Under the pieces are notes generated by a model, which did not search any database, was not told the DNA's origin, and worked only from the letters and a program-made list of their open reading frames with translations. The position numbers and the translations under genes were made by a program. From Agrobacterium vitis (GTDB lineage Bacteria; Pseudomonadota; Alphaproteobacteria; Rhizobiales; Rhizobiaceae), in the NCBI RefSeq assembly GCF_013337045.2, contig NZ_CP118259.1:930001-994000 (forward strand): DNA of 64,000 nt, in the 5' to 3' direction. Below, piece after piece: positions 55,101 to 64,000 of the stretch; position 1 is the stretch's first letter, and each line of letters begins with the position of its first letter.

Positions 55101-55125
55101 AAACTTACGCGCTTTTTGAGAAAGG

Positions 55126-55152
55126 GCGGAAGGGCCGGGCAGCTCCTTCCGC
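55126..55152. terminator. Stem-loop between ribE and the convergent hypothetical gene
   Basis: GCGGAAGG (55126-55133) and CCTTCCGC (55145-55152) with an 11-base loop. On the minus strand it is followed by CCTTTCTC, a poor U tract. Possible shared terminator. Confidence 0.4.
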
Positions 55153-55161
55153 GCATATCCA

Positions 55162-55530
55162 TCAAGCCGAAGCGGTAAACACCGAGATGCTGCCGTCGTC
55201 TACCGTGACCATGCCGACAATGGTGGTGACATCGACGCCTTGGCCATCGAGCTGACGCATCAGTTTCGGATTGGCAATAATAGCGGCCTGCAACTTGCGC
55301 GCCTGGGCGGAATGTGGGTCCTGCGAATCCAGCGCCTGGCGCATCGGGTCGGATATCTGTAGGCCACGCAGCGGCACGACTGTCAGTCGGTTGCCGACGA
55401 CGGGTTGTACGGATTGTACGGATTGGGGCCGACCATCTTCGCAGGCCACTTCAACAGCGGCCTGGGATGCGCCACCGAAAGAGATGGCAGCAACGGTGGA
55501 AGCACTGAATACATGTCCGATACGGTTCAT
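55162..55530 (-). CDS. Small secreted protein of unknown function
   Basis: A 122-residue protein with a signal peptide-like start (MNRIGHVFSASTVAAISFGGASQA) and a polar mature part (VEVACEDGRPQSVQSVQPVVGNRLTV...), including a small VQS duplication caused by a 9-base tandem repeat. ATG 55530 is preceded by AGGAG and preferred over a start 15 codons earlier. I do not recognise the family. Convergent with ribE, divergent from ribH. Confidence 0.6.
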   Translation of the reverse strand: MNRIGHVFSASTVAAISFGGASQAAVEVACEDGRPQSVQSVQPVVGNRLTVVPLRGLQISDPMRQALDSQDPHSAQARKLQAAIIANPKLMRQLDGQGVDVTTIVGMVTVDDGSISVFTASA

Positions 55531-56061
55531 CGGTAATCTCCTGATCCAAATTATCCCCCGGCTTATCTCGTTCAAGACGCTTGCCGGTGATCAATGATGT
55601 GCGTTGCAACAAAGGCAATTTCCAGCCCGCAAACTGCCTTGATGGGTTACAAATCCGTCATCTTGATTTTCATCAAATCGCCATTTTTAGCGCGGGCGAA
55701 AGTGTGGCCGTTGACCAATCATCATTACCGCTTTTCTGGCGCGGATTTTCGCAAGATTGCTGATATTTATCAGTAGGTTGACGAAGCGTGTCCTCTGTTG
55801 AGGCCATCTCATTGGCGCGCCTTTCAATGACTGATGAGTCAGTAAGATGTCTGCACCTGCCGCAAAACCGGTCCTTTGCAGGCTAGGTCACAATAATGTG
55901 CAATAGCGCTTGCGGTGCCGAAGCTGAGGGAGCCGGATTGCAAGGCTTTGGCGGCATTTCGGCGGGTTTTTCGGAAAAACACTTGCCATTCGGGGTAGGG
56001 CATGGTTTGACCCCGCATCCAATCATTGCCATTTTCTCCATCCGTTCCGGGGTGACCGCTT
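55531..56061. other. Long non-coding region upstream of ribH
   Basis: 531 bases. No FMN (RFN) riboswitch signature was found, although this is where one might be expected. A short dyad TGACT (55828-55832) and AGTCA (55837-55841) is present. Short open frames here have no ribosome-binding site or family resemblance. Nothing else recognised. Confidence 0.45.
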
Positions 56062-56520
56062 ATGTCTGACCAGTATTCCGCACCGCACCTTCTTATTGTC
56101 GAGGCCCGTTTCTACGACGACATGGCCGATGCGCTTCTGGACGGCGCCAAGGCGGTGCTGGATGAGGCAGGTGCCAGCTATGACATCGTCACCGTCATGG
56201 GCGCGCTCGAAGTCCCCGCGGCTATTTCCATGGCGCTCGACGGCGCCGACAATGGCGGCGTGGTCTATGATGGCTATGTGGCTCTCGGCATGGTTATCAG
56301 GGGTGAGACCTATCACTTCGATATCGTCGCCAACGAATCCTCCCGCGCCCTGATGGATCTTTCCGTGTCAGAATCGCTTGCCATCGGCAACGGCATCCTG
56401 ACGGTAGAGAATGACGAACAGGCTTGGGCCCGCGTCAAGCGGACAGACAAGGACAAGGGTGGCTTTGCCGCTCGCGCCGCTTTGACGATGATTGCCCTGA
56501 AGCAGAAATTTGGTGGCTGA
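56062..56520 (+). CDS. ribH: 6,7-dimethyl-8-ribityllumazine synthase
   Basis: A 152-residue lumazine synthase. Substrate-binding segments [17 protein letters not shown] and [23 protein letters not shown] with the catalytic His (YHFD) are conserved. It is the housekeeping type I enzyme. Followed at 4 bases by nusB, the arrangement seen in many bacteria. Confidence 0.96.
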   Translation: MSDQYSAPHLLIVEARFYDDMADALLDGAKAVLDEAGASYDIVTVMGALEVPAAISMALDGADNGGVVYDGYVALGMVIRGETYHFDIVANESSRALMDLSVSESLAIGNGILTVENDEQAWARVKRTDKDKGGFAARAALTMIALKQKFGG

Positions 56521-56524
56521 ACCG

Positions 56525-57007
56525 ATGACGACCGAAAATAACAAACCGCCGGTCAAGACCGCCAACCAGCGCGGCGCCGCCAGACTTGCCGCCGTGCAGG
56601 CCCTCTACCAGATGGATATCGGCGGCACCGGCGTTCTTGAAGTCGTTGCAGAATACGAGACCCATCGTCTCGGTCAGGAAATCGACGGCGAAACCTATCT
56701 GAAGGCCGATGCCTCCTGGTTCCGCTCCATCGTGGCCGGTGTGGTCCGCGACCAGACCAAGATCGATCCGCTGATCCGTCAGGCCTTGCAGGACGATTGG
56801 TCGCTGGCCCGGGTCGATAGCACCGTGCGGGCCATTCTACGCGCTGGCACATTCGAATTGCTGGAACGCAAGGACGTACCCATTGCGGTGATCGTCACGG
56901 AATATGTCGAGATTGCCCACGCCTTTTTCCAGGAAGACGAGCCCAAGCTGGTCAATGCGGTACTGGACCGGATTGCAAAGCAGGTCCGGGTTCCCGCAGT
57001 CAAGTAA
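56525..57007 (+). CDS. nusB: Transcription antitermination factor NusB
   Basis: A 160-residue all-helical protein that binds boxA RNA with S10/NusE in rRNA antitermination. [19 protein letters not shown] and the C-terminal [31 protein letters not shown] are the family hallmarks. ATG 56525 begins 4 bases after the ribH stop. Confidence 0.96.
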   Translation: MTTENNKPPVKTANQRGAARLAAVQALYQMDIGGTGVLEVVAEYETHRLGQEIDGETYLKADASWFRSIVAGVVRDQTKIDPLIRQALQDDWSLARVDSTVRAILRAGTFELLERKDVPIAVIVTEYVEIAHAFFQEDEPKLVNAVLDRIAKQVRVPAVK

Positions 57008-57033
57008 CAGCCCTTCGGGGGAAGGGCAGGGAC

Positions 57034-58260
57034 ATGGCAGTGGAAAGCAGCACTGGCCTTGAACATCAGTTGCGAGGCGCAAAGCGCACCGTTGCTATCC
57101 TGACCGCTGCCCAGGCGGTTCTGGGCTCTGTTGCCCCCCTGTCCTTTTCCCTGGGCGGGCTTGCCGGTTACCAAATGCTGGGCGCCGATAAATCGCTGGC
57201 GACAGCGCCGCTCACCGGCTTCAACATTGGTGTTGCCCTTGGTGCGGTGGCAATTGCCATTGCGTCCCGCTTGTTTGGCCGCAAGGCTGCATTCATCATG
57301 GGAGCTGGTTCGGCGGCGATTGGCGGATTGGTCGCCACGCTGGCGTTGTTCAGGATCGATTTCTGGCTGTTTGCCTTTGGCCTGCTGCTGATTGGCCTGT
57401 CCAGCGGCTTTACCCAGAAGATCAGGTTTGCCGCCGCCGACAGTTCGCCCAGCTATTTCAAGGGCGAGGCCATTTCCTGGATTCTCGCAGGCGGCATTGT
57501 TTCGGCGATCCTTGGTCCGCAATTGGCGATCTGGCTGAAAGATCTGTTCGAGCCGGTGTTGTTTGCCGGTGCATTCCTGGCGCTGGCACCGCTGATGCTG
57601 CTGGCCATTGCGATTCTCAGCTTCGTTCATCTTGGGCAGCCGCTCGGCCACCAGGATGACAGCGCCAAGCCCGCTCGCCCGCTGCGTGAGATCGTGTTGA
57701 CGCAACGGTTCATCACCGGGATGATCTGCGGTATCTGCACCTATGCGCTGATGACCTTCATGATGACCGGCGCGCCGCTCGCCATGGTGATCGGCTGCGG
57801 CTTTACCTCCGATCAGGCGACACTCGGCATTCAATGGCATGTCATCGCCATGTTTGCGCCAAGCTTTTTCACCGGACGGCTGATCCGCCGGTTCGGAGCG
57901 GAAAAGGTCGTTGCCGCCGGTCTGCTGATCCTGATGGGCTGCGCCGTCGTTGCGCATATGGGCGTCGAACTCTGGAATTTCTGGGGCGCGCTGGTGCTGC
58001 TCGGCATCGGCTGGAATTTCGGCTTCATCGGCGCGACAGCCATCGTAGCCTCCTCCTATCGGCCGCAGGAAGCTGACAAGGTTCAGGGTTTCCATGACAT
58101 CATCCTGTTCAGCACGGTTGCCCTCTCGTCCTTTTCTTCCGGCAAGGTGTTTACCGCCTATGGCTGGTCGGTGATGAACCTGGTGATCTGGCCGGTAACC
58201 GTACTTTGCCTCGTGTTGATTGCGCTGCAATTGCTTGCCGAGCGTCGCGCCAAGGCCTGA
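57034..58260 (+). CDS. Major facilitator superfamily transporter
   Basis: A 408-residue protein with 12 predicted helices and a central cytoplasmic loop (residues ~205-220). The first-half loop SRLFGRKAAFIMGAG and the second-half TGRLIRRFGAEKVVAAG fit MFS motif A. I recall similar genes after nusB in Rhizobiaceae, but the substrate is unknown. It follows nusB by 26 bases and may be part of its operon. Confidence 0.85.
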   Translation: MAVESSTGLEHQLRGAKRTVAILTAAQAVLGSVAPLSFSLGGLAGYQMLGADKSLATAPLTGFNIGVALGAVAIAIASRLFGRKAAFIMGAGSAAIGGLVATLALFRIDFWLFAFGLLLIGLSSGFTQKIRFAAADSSPSYFKGEAISWILAGGIVSAILGPQLAIWLKDLFEPVLFAGAFLALAPLMLLAIAILSFVHLGQPLGHQDDSAKPARPLREIVLTQRFITGMICGICTYALMTFMMTGAPLAMVIGCGFTSDQATLGIQWHVIAMFAPSFFTGRLIRRFGAEKVVAAGLLILMGCAVVAHMGVELWNFWGALVLLGIGWNFGFIGATAIVASSYRPQEADKVQGFHDIILFSTVALSSFSSGKVFTAYGWSVMNLVIWPVTVLCLVLIALQLLAERRAKA

Positions 58261-58599
58261 CGGCTCCTAGTACCCTCCAACAAAGCCCTTCACGGCGGAA
58301 CATTTCCCGACGGTTGTTGATTGCGTTCAGGCATGGCAGGGCGCTTTGAAATCCGGTTGCACGCTCTTGACCTTTGCAGCGTGAAAAGCGCACTCTGCCT
58401 TACAGTCTGTTCAAGAATTGCTGCTGGCCTGGCGAAAATGGTGATTTCGAGAACCGGAACGGAGCGTACTTAACGTACGTGAGTACCGGAAGCGCAGAAA
58501 TTGCCATTTGCAGACGGACAGCGGCGATTGTTGGATAGACTGTTAGAAACAGGCAACGTCCTTGGAGGAGAGGGCGGTGTCCAACAGGGAGGCGTTGGA
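58261..58599. repeat. Region before hppA with a long imperfect palindrome
   Basis: 339 bases between the MFS gene and hppA. A long imperfect dyad spans about 58435-58508: AAATGGTGATTT and AAATTGCCATTT at the ends, CCGG on both sides, and the centre GTACTTAACGTAC. This composition (GGAGCGTACTT...GTACGTGAG...ACCGGAAGCGCAG) resembles a known rhizobial intergenic repeat, though no second copy occurs in this window. The rest holds the hppA leader with GGGAGG before the start. Confidence 0.6.
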
Positions 58600-60738
58600 A
58601 TGGCAGTTCTGTTAGGCGTAATTCTATGTGGCTTGATTTCGGTGGCCTATGCGGTCTGGGCAACACAGGCGGTATTGGCTGCTGACCAGGGCACGCCGCG
58701 TATGCAGGAAATCGCAGGCTATATCCGCGAAGGGGCGCAGGCCTATCTGGCCCGTCAATATCTGACCATCGCTATCGTTGGCGCCGTGGTGTTTGCAGGC
58801 GTCTGGTACCTGTTGTCGGGAGAGGCTGCCATTGGCTTCCTGATCGGCGCGGTCCTCTCAGGTGCAGCGGGCTTTATCGGCATGCATGTGTCGGTGCGCG
58901 CCAATGTCCGCACCGCGCAGGCCTCGGCCCAGAGCCTGGCCGCCGGTCTCGACATTGCCTTCAAATCCGGGGCGATTACCGGCATGCTGGTGGCTGGTCT
59001 CGCCCTTCTCGGCGTCTCCGTTTATTATCTCATCCTGACCTATGGTCTTGGCCATGCAAGCGGCTCGCGCGATGTCATCGATGCGCTGGTGGCGCTCGGC
59101 TTCGGCGCTTCGCTGATCTCGATTTTCGCCCGGCTTGGCGGCGGTATCTTCACCAAAGGTGCCGATGTCGGCGGCGATCTGGTCGGCAAGGTTGAGGCAG
59201 GCATTCCTGAGGATGATCCGCGCAACCCGGCCACCATTGCCGATAATGTCGGTGACAATGTCGGCGATTGCGCCGGCATGGCCGCCGACCTGTTTGAGAC
59301 CTACGCGGTCTCTGTGGTTGCCACCATGGTGCTGGCGGCGATTTTCTTCGCGGGCAGCGCGATACTGGAAAGTGCCATGATCTATCCGCTGGCGATTTGC
59401 GGCACCTGCATCCTGACCTCGATTGCCGGTACGTTTTTCGTCAAGCTCGGCGTCAACGGTTCGATCATGGGCGCGCTCTACAAAGGCCTGATCGTCACTG
59501 GCCTGCTTTCGATCATCGGTCTGGCCGTGGCAACCCAGCTTACCATCGGTTGGGGCGCGATTGGCAGCGTTGCGGGTCAGGCCATCACTGGCGTCAACCT
59601 GTTCATTTGCGGCATTCTCGGCCTGGTCGTGACCGCGCTGATCGTTGTGATCACCGAATACTATACCGGAACCAACAAACGCCCGGTCAATTCCATCGCC
59701 CAGGCGTCGGTGACCGGCCACGGCACCAACGTTATCCAGGGTCTGGCGGTTTCCCTTGAGTCAACCGCGCTTCCGGCGCTGGTGATTATCGGCGGCATCA
59801 TCTCCACCTATCAGCTGGCCGGTCTGTTTGGCACGGCCATCGCCGTCACCACCATGCTGGGGCTGGCGGGGATGATCGTCGCGCTCGACGCTTTCGGTCC
59901 TGTGACCGACAATGCTGGCGGCATCGCCGAAATGGCGCATCTGCCGCCGGAGGTGCGCAAGGTTACCGATGCGCTGGACGCGGTTGGCAATACGACGAAA
60001 GCCGTTACAAAGGGCTATGCCATCGGTTCGGCAGGGCTTGGCGCGCTGGTGCTGTTTGCCGCCTATTCCAATGACCTGCAATATTTCGCCGCCAATGGCG
60101 ACCAATACCCCTATTTCGCCGGGATCGGCGACATATCCTTCAGCCTCTCCAACCCTTACGTAGTGGCCGGGCTGATTTTTGGTGGTCTCATTCCCTATCT
60201 GTTCGGCGGTATCGCCATGACGGCAGTGGGACGAGCCGCTGGCTCCATCGTTGAGGAGGTGCGCCGCCAATTCCGCGAAAAGCCCGGCATCATGCAGGGC
60301 ACCGAGAAGCCGGATTATGGCCGGGCTGTGGATATCCTCACCAAGGCGGCAATCCGCGAAATGATCGTGCCGTCGTTGTTGCCGGTGTTGGCACCCATCG
60401 TCGTCTATTTCGGTGTGCTGATGGTCTCCGGCTCCAAGGCCTCGGCCTTTGCGGCGCTGGGGGCATCCTTGCTCGGGGTGATCGTCAACGGCCTGTTCGT
60501 GGCAATTTCCATGACATCGGGCGGCGGCGCCTGGGATAATGCCAAGAAGAGTTTTGAGGATGGTTTTGTTGACAAGGATGGGACAACGCATCTGAAAGGG
60601 TCAGACGCCCATAAGGCGTCGGTGACAGGCGATACGGTTGGCGATCCCTACAAGGATACGGCAGGTCCTGCCGTCAATCCGGCCATCAAGATCACCAATA
60701 TCGTTGCTCTGTTGCTGCTGGCCATTCTTGCCGGTTAA
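58600..60738 (+). CDS. hppA: Membrane-bound proton-translocating pyrophosphatase
   Basis: A 712-residue integral membrane enzyme with about 16 helices that couples pyrophosphate hydrolysis to proton export. The PPi/Mg site is [20 protein letters not shown] and [18 protein letters not shown]. The diagnostic position in [10 protein letters not shown] is lysine, typical of K+-independent H+-PPases (K+-dependent ones have alanine). ATG 58600 has GGGAGG upstream; the frame is open for 33 more codons without a family match. Ends at a bidirectional terminator. Confidence 0.96.
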   Translation: MAVLLGVILCGLISVAYAVWATQAVLAADQGTPRMQEIAGYIREGAQAYLARQYLTIAIVGAVVFAGVWYLLSGEAAIGFLIGAVLSGAAGFIGMHVSVRANVRTAQASAQSLAAGLDIAFKSGAITGMLVAGLALLGVSVYYLILTYGLGHASGSRDVIDALVALGFGASLISIFARLGGGIFTKGADVGGDLVGKVEAGIPEDDPRNPATIADNVGDNVGDCAGMAADLFETYAVSVVATMVLAAIFFAGSAILESAMIYPLAICGTCILTSIAGTFFVKLGVNGSIMGALYKGLIVTGLLSIIGLAVATQLTIGWGAIGSVAGQAITGVNLFICGILGLVVTALIVVITEYYTGTNKRPVNSIAQASVTGHGTNVIQGLAVSLESTALPALVIIGGIISTYQLAGLFGTAIAVTTMLGLAGMIVALDAFGPVTDNAGGIAEMAHLPPEVRKVTDALDAVGNTTKAVTKGYAIGSAGLGALVLFAAYSNDLQYFAANGDQYPYFAGIGDISFSLSNPYVVAGLIFGGLIPYLFGGIAMTAVGRAAGSIVEEVRRQFREKPGIMQGTEKPDYGRAVDILTKAAIREMIVPSLLPVLAPIVVYFGVLMVSGSKASAFAALGASLLGVIVNGLFVAISMTSGGGAWDNAKKSFEDGFVDKDGTTHLKGSDAHKASVTGDTVGDPYKDTAGPAVNPAIKITNIVALLLLAILAG

Positions 60739-60765
60739 GAGTGTTTGATACACCGCAGACATAGA

Positions 60766-60800
60766 AAAACCCGCGACCGTGAGGCCGCGGGTTTTGTTTT
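60766..60800. terminator. Bidirectional terminator between hppA and bamE
   Basis: Perfect 10-base stem AAAACCCGCG (60766-60775) and CGCGGGTTTT (60786-60795), loop of 10, followed by GTTTT. Serves both convergent genes. Confidence 0.88.
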
Positions 60801-60816
60801 GATATCGAGGCTCTGC

Positions 60817-61326
60817 TTATTGGAAGCCGAGCATGTTCTTGACGCTGTTGGCAGCGCCGTTGCCGCCCGACAGAATCTGTTGCAGGAAGCTGAGGTCCTT
60901 GCCGCCGGTTGGCGTGGTGCGCGACACCATGTCGAAGACCTTGCCGTCCTTCATGCTGTAGTTGGCGCGCTGTACGACCGTGCCGTTCTTGTCGAAGTAA
61001 ATCGCCAGAACCTGCTGATCGACCAGCTGCTGCTTCATGAAGGCCACGGGGCGCTTGCGGGTCTGGGAGATATAATAGAATACCTCGCCATCGAAGGTCG
61101 CCGTAGTGGACGGCGTGCCGAGCGATAGCAGGACCTGTTCGCGGCTGGCCCCGACCGGCACCAGATCGAGCGCCTTCGGGTCCACAATATAGCCGTTATG
61201 GAAAACTTCGCCGGTCGTGCAGCCGGTCAAGCCGCCGGTTGCGATCAGCAAAGTCATCGCGGCCAGGCCGATTGCCCTGGCGTCGGGCCGGAAATACCGT
61301 CTCTTCAATGATGCATCTCCCATCAT
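60817..61326 (-). CDS. bamE: Outer membrane assembly lipoprotein BamE (OmlA/SmpA)
   Basis: A 169-residue lipoprotein. Signal LAAMTLLIATGGLTGC contains the lipobox LTGC, and the SmpA/OmlA domain follows (VGASREQVLLSLGTPSTTATFDGEVFYYIS). It is a BAM-complex component stabilising BamA-BamD. The start at 61326 (MMGDASLKRRY) fits the signal; the same frame continues open upstream with no lipoprotein-like features. Divergent from the UQCC gene. Confidence 0.9.
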   Translation of the reverse strand: MMGDASLKRRYFRPDARAIGLAAMTLLIATGGLTGCTTGEVFHNGYIVDPKALDLVPVGASREQVLLSLGTPSTTATFDGEVFYYISQTRKRPVAFMKQQLVDQQVLAIYFDKNGTVVQRANYSMKDGKVFDMVSRTTPTGGKDLSFLQQILSGGNGAANSVKNMLGFQ

Positions 61327-61657
61327 GCTCTCTTCTTCCCGCCTGCAGGCCAGGTTCGTTCTTGCGCCAGCCATTTCTTGCGCCAGTCGCTTCTTGTGCT
61401 TATCCGCTTGCGTCTTGCCCATATCATTGTGGCCTTTCCGGGGAAACCGAAAAGACGGAGCAACGATATGTTTCAAGCTCCAACCCGCTTTGGCCGATAC
61501 GATTGCCATCGGCAGGGCCGGTCCGGTAAAACGGCATTGCAATTCATGACTGCTTCGGTAAACCAGCTTTAGCCATCATGCAACATCGGTCGGGCCGTCG
61601 CGCCTCTTTCTCCAGGGATCGGACGAATAGCCGGCAACACGTAAAATAGGCGCTGCG
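61327..61657. promoter_or_regulatory. Divergent promoter region between bamE and the UQCC gene
   Basis: 331 bases without a supportable gene. Contains a 12-base direct repeat TTCTTGCGCCAG (61359-61370 and 61375-61386, period 16). Promoters for both flanking genes should lie here; no clear boxes were identified. Confidence 0.35.
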
Positions 61658-62212
61658 ATGATTTTTTCCCTGTTCAAGACCCGCCGCAACAACCGCCAGA
61701 TTATCGACCGCCAATATGCGGTGCTGATGGAAACCGCCCGCGTGCCGCTCTTCTATGAAGCGTTCGACGTGCCGGATACCGTGATGGGCCGTTTTGAAAT
61801 GCTGTCGCTGGTGCTGATTCTTTATCTCCGCCGCACGGCGAAATCTGAGCGTAGCGGCCAGGAAGTGGCCCAGGAAATCATCGATGCGTTTTTTCAGGAT
61901 GTCGATCATTCCATCCGGGAATTGGGGGTTGGCGACCAGACCGTGCCCAAACGGATGAAAAAATTGGCGGGAATGTTCTATGGCCGCCTTGAAACCTACG
62001 GCAAGGCACTCGATTTGAAGGATAAGAATGCGCTTGCCGCCGGCTTTCGGCGCAATATCCATCCAGACGTGCCGGAAGCCGCTCTCCCGGTCATGACGGA
62101 TCTGGCCGATTGGGCCATCACAGCGGAAACATATCTTTTACAAACGACGGAAGAGGCCGTGATCACCGGATCGCTGGCATTTCCTCTTCCAGAGCAGCAG
62201 GTTCATCGATGA
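61658..62212 (+). CDS. Ubiquinol-cytochrome c chaperone family protein (UQCC1/Cbp3-like)
   Basis: A 184-residue protein of the ubiquinol-cytochrome c chaperone family: YAVLMETARVPLFYEAFDVPDTVMGRFEMLSL and HSIRELGVGDQTVPKRMKKLAGMFYGRL are the conserved segments. In mitochondria the homolog assists cytochrome b assembly; in alphaproteobacteria it is linked to cytochrome bc1 maturation by inference. Translationally coupled to the DUF177 gene (ATGA overlap at 62209). Confidence 0.88.
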   Translation: MIFSLFKTRRNNRQIIDRQYAVLMETARVPLFYEAFDVPDTVMGRFEMLSLVLILYLRRTAKSERSGQEVAQEIIDAFFQDVDHSIRELGVGDQTVPKRMKKLAGMFYGRLETYGKALDLKDKNALAAGFRRNIHPDVPEAALPVMTDLADWAITAETYLLQTTEEAVITGSLAFPLPEQQVHR

Positions 62213-62772
62213 AATCGCAAGGCCAAACCCTGGCAAACACGCCTTTTTCCTACCATGTCAAGGTCGGACATGTCTCCGCCAATGCCGTGCGGGTGCGCCT
62301 TGAGGCCAATGACGCCGAGCGCCAAGGCCTGGCGCAGCTGTGGAAAGTGCTGGCTGTCCGTTCCCTGAAGGCTGAACTTCAGATCAGCCGCTGGAAGCGC
62401 GATGGTGTGCGCATCAAGGGCGTGGTGGAAGGCGAGATCGAGCAGGCCTGCGTCGTGACGCTGGAGCCGGTGCTGACACAGATTAGCGAACAGGTGGAAC
62501 AGGTCTTCGTGCCTGAAGGTTCCAAGCTTGCCCGCATTGTGCTGGACGGCCAGGGCGAAATGGTGCTGGACCCGGACGGACCGGACGCCCCGGAACCCTT
62601 CGTCGGTGACACGATCGATGCGGGTGCGCTGGTCGCTGAATTTGCCGCCATGGCAATCGACCCCTATCCGCGCAAGCCGGGTGTTGAATTTTCAGGCCAT
62701 AATGAGGATACAGGCGCGCAGATCATTCGCCCATCGCCTTTTGCCGCTCTTAAAGACTGGAAAAAGGACTAG
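62209..62772 (+). CDS. DUF177 (YceD-like) protein
   Basis: A 187-residue protein. EGEIEQACVVTLEPVLTQI carries the single conserved Cys region of the DUF177 family, and the C terminus (EFAAMAIDPYPRKPGVEF) is typical. YceD-type proteins are linked to 23S rRNA processing/accumulation and are often encoded before rpmF or plsX. Here it lies 110 bases upstream of plsX, with no rpmF. Confidence 0.88.
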   Translation: MKSQGQTLANTPFSYHVKVGHVSANAVRVRLEANDAERQGLAQLWKVLAVRSLKAELQISRWKRDGVRIKGVVEGEIEQACVVTLEPVLTQISEQVEQVFVPEGSKLARIVLDGQGEMVLDPDGPDAPEPFVGDTIDAGALVAEFAAMAIDPYPRKPGVEFSGHNEDTGAQIIRPSPFAALKDWKKD

Positions 62773-62882
62773 ATTGACCGTCGGGCCTTGACGGTGAACC
62801 ACAAATAAGTTGTACGCCAGACCAAAACCGGTATTTTGGCCGAAAATTTCACCTGGGGGTGAAAAAGAAGGGATTAAGACGC

Positions 62883-63950
62883 GTGGTCAAAATTTCTCTC
62901 GACGTCATGGGGGGCGATTTCGGTCCCGAAGTCGTTATTCCGGGCGCCGCTCGGGCGCTGGAGCGCCATCCGGAGATTACATTCATCCTGTTTGGCCAGC
63001 GGGAAAAGTGCGAGCCTTTTCTTGTCAAATATCCAAAATTAAAGGCAAAATCCGTCTTTCACGATTGCGAAGTGGCAATCGCCATGGACGAAAAGCCAAG
63101 CCAGGCGCTGCGGCGTGGCCGCTATGTCTCCAGCATGTGGCGCTCAATCGAGGCCGTCAAAACAGGCGAGGCCGATGTCGTGGTGTCTGCCGGTAATACC
63201 GGTGCACTGATGGCAATGGCCAAGTTCTGCCTGCGCACCATGGCCAATGTCGAGCGCCCCGCGATTGCCGGGATCTGGCCGACCCTGAAGGGGGAAAGCA
63301 TTGTACTCGATATCGGCGCCACCATTGGTGCCGATGCGCAACAACTGCTGGATTTCGCCGTGATGGGCGGCGCTATGGCCCGGGCTTTATTCCAGATTGA
63401 TCGTCCTTCGATTGGCTTGTTGAATGTCGGCGTCGAGGAAATCAAGGGTCAGGAAGAAGTGCGCGAAGCGGGTCGCATGTTGCGTGAGGCAGGTCTGGAC
63501 ACCCTAAACTATGCCGGTTTCGTCGAGGGAGACGATCTCGGCAAGGGCACAGTCGATGTCGTTGTCACGGAAGGCTTCACCGGCAATATCGCCCTGAAGG
63601 CTGCCGAAGGCACGGCGCGCCAGATTGCCACCTATCTGAGGGCGGCGATGTCACGCAGCCTGATGTCGAAGATCGGCTATTTCTTCGCCAAGGGGGCGTT
63701 CGATGCGCTGAAGGACAAGATGGACCCGCGCAAGGTCAACGGCGGCGTCTTTCTCGGTCTGAACGGCATCGTCATCAAGAGCCATGGCGGTACGGACGCG
63801 GAAGGTTTCGGTTCGGCCATCGAGGTTGGCTATGACATGGCGCGCAATGGTTTGACCCAGAAAATTGAAAATGATTTGAAACTTTATCACACTCGCTTTC
63901 CATCGACGTCCAGGGCTGGTTCCACCAGCGCCGGGCCGGAAGCAGCGTGA
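62883..63950 (+). CDS. plsX: Phosphate acyltransferase PlsX
   Basis: A 355-residue enzyme that makes acyl-phosphate from acyl-ACP, the first step of membrane phospholipid synthesis. [33 protein letters not shown] and [17 protein letters not shown] are conserved. I choose GTG 62883, with AAGGG ten bases upstream; a GTG at 62859 is open but lacks a good ribosome-binding site. Followed at 19 bases by fabH. Confidence 0.95.
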   Translation: MVKISLDVMGGDFGPEVVIPGAARALERHPEITFILFGQREKCEPFLVKYPKLKAKSVFHDCEVAIAMDEKPSQALRRGRYVSSMWRSIEAVKTGEADVVVSAGNTGALMAMAKFCLRTMANVERPAIAGIWPTLKGESIVLDIGATIGADAQQLLDFAVMGGAMARALFQIDRPSIGLLNVGVEEIKGQEEVREAGRMLREAGLDTLNYAGFVEGDDLGKGTVDVVVTEGFTGNIALKAAEGTARQIATYLRAAMSRSLMSKIGYFFAKGAFDALKDKMDPRKVNGGVFLGLNGIVIKSHGGTDAEGFGSAIEVGYDMARNGLTQKIENDLKLYHTRFPSTSRAGSTSAGPEAA

Positions 63951-63969
63951 AGGACAGGATAAATATAAA

Positions 63970-64000
63970 ATGATTCGTTCAGTTGTTCGCGGTGTTGGCT
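63970..64000 (+). CDS. fabH: 3-oxoacyl-[ACP] synthase III, first codons only (runs off the window)
   Basis: Only MIRSVVRGVG is visible. This N terminus and its position 19 bases after plsX fit FabH, which condenses acetyl-CoA and malonyl-ACP to start fatty acid synthesis. The assignment rests on context and ten residues. Confidence 0.7.
   Translation, partial: MIRSVVRGVG

Noticed and set aside
55581..55776. Two overlapping 60-codon frames upstream of ribH
   Set aside because: No ribosome-binding site, no resemblance, and they overlap each other in different frames.
56779..58230. A 483-codon open frame on the minus strand over nusB and the MFS gene
   Set aside because: Low-complexity Gln/Arg/Gly-rich product without domains; sense-strand genes are clear.

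Overview
The window looks like a chromosomal segment of an alphaproteobacterium of the family Rhizobiaceae (Agrobacterium/Allorhizobium/Rhizobium type). The signs are the gene order (purM-purN beside AI-2E permease-hdaA-ppk-ppx; ldtR-L,D-transpeptidase-glyA-nrdR-ribD-ribE-ribH-nusB; bamE-UQCC-DUF177-plsX-fabH), the Omp25-type porin, the Mg-type HemB, the K+-independent H+-pyrophosphatase and several families of rhizobial intergenic palindromes. No tRNA, rRNA, CRISPR, prophage or complete insertion sequence was seen. Genus is an inference from memory of gene order, not from a search.

Layout. 1-3.8 kb is accessory: the end of a secreted trypsin-like protease, a Crp/Fnr regulator, two tandem paralogous proteins of unknown function and a GST. 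3.9-11.4 kb is housekeeping: ndk, then on the minus strand an SDR-uvrC-(palindromic repeat)-pgsA-moaD-moaE unit, an outer membrane barrel protein, a GST and rlmJ. 11.4-14.1 kb holds a molybdopterin oxidoreductase and a NUDIX hydrolase. 14.2-17.5 kb is a compact five-gene sulfide-detoxification operon (blh-bigR-two YeeE/YedE-type half transporters-TauE/SafE) behind a 53-base near-continuous operator palindrome. 17.5-25.4 kb carries purMN, an AI-2E family permease, hdaA, ppk and ppx. 25.4-27.5 kb is the manganese pair mntR/mntH with a clear operator dyad. 27.6-33.3 kb (minus) has an Rsm22-type methyltransferase, GNAT, rnd, a Tat-exported multicopper oxidase and an MFS transporter.

33.5-40 kb has aspS, a FUSC-like membrane protein, a periplasmic protein of unknown function and parC, with a 40-base perfect palindrome between the last two. 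40-45.6 kb is a small signalling island: a membrane GGDEF-EAL protein, an AT-rich SAM-dependent methyltransferase resembling 3-hydroxypalmitate methyl ester (quorum signal) enzymes, and a GAF-degenerate GGDEF-EAL protein. 45.7-64 kb returns to core genes: bpt/ate, RDD protein, hemB, DUF6163-ldtR-L,D-transpeptidase, glyA-nrdR-ribD-ribE, ribH-nusB-MFS, hppA, bamE, UQCC chaperone, DUF177, plsX and the first codons of fabH.

I found no clearly undescribed multi-gene system. The items most worth a second look are the tandem RhiA-like paralogs (the second has lost a 30-residue core block and seems frame-shifted at its end), the operator that swallows the Shine-Dalgarno of blh, the methyltransferase flanked by two c-di-GMP proteins, and the mosaic palindromic repeats.
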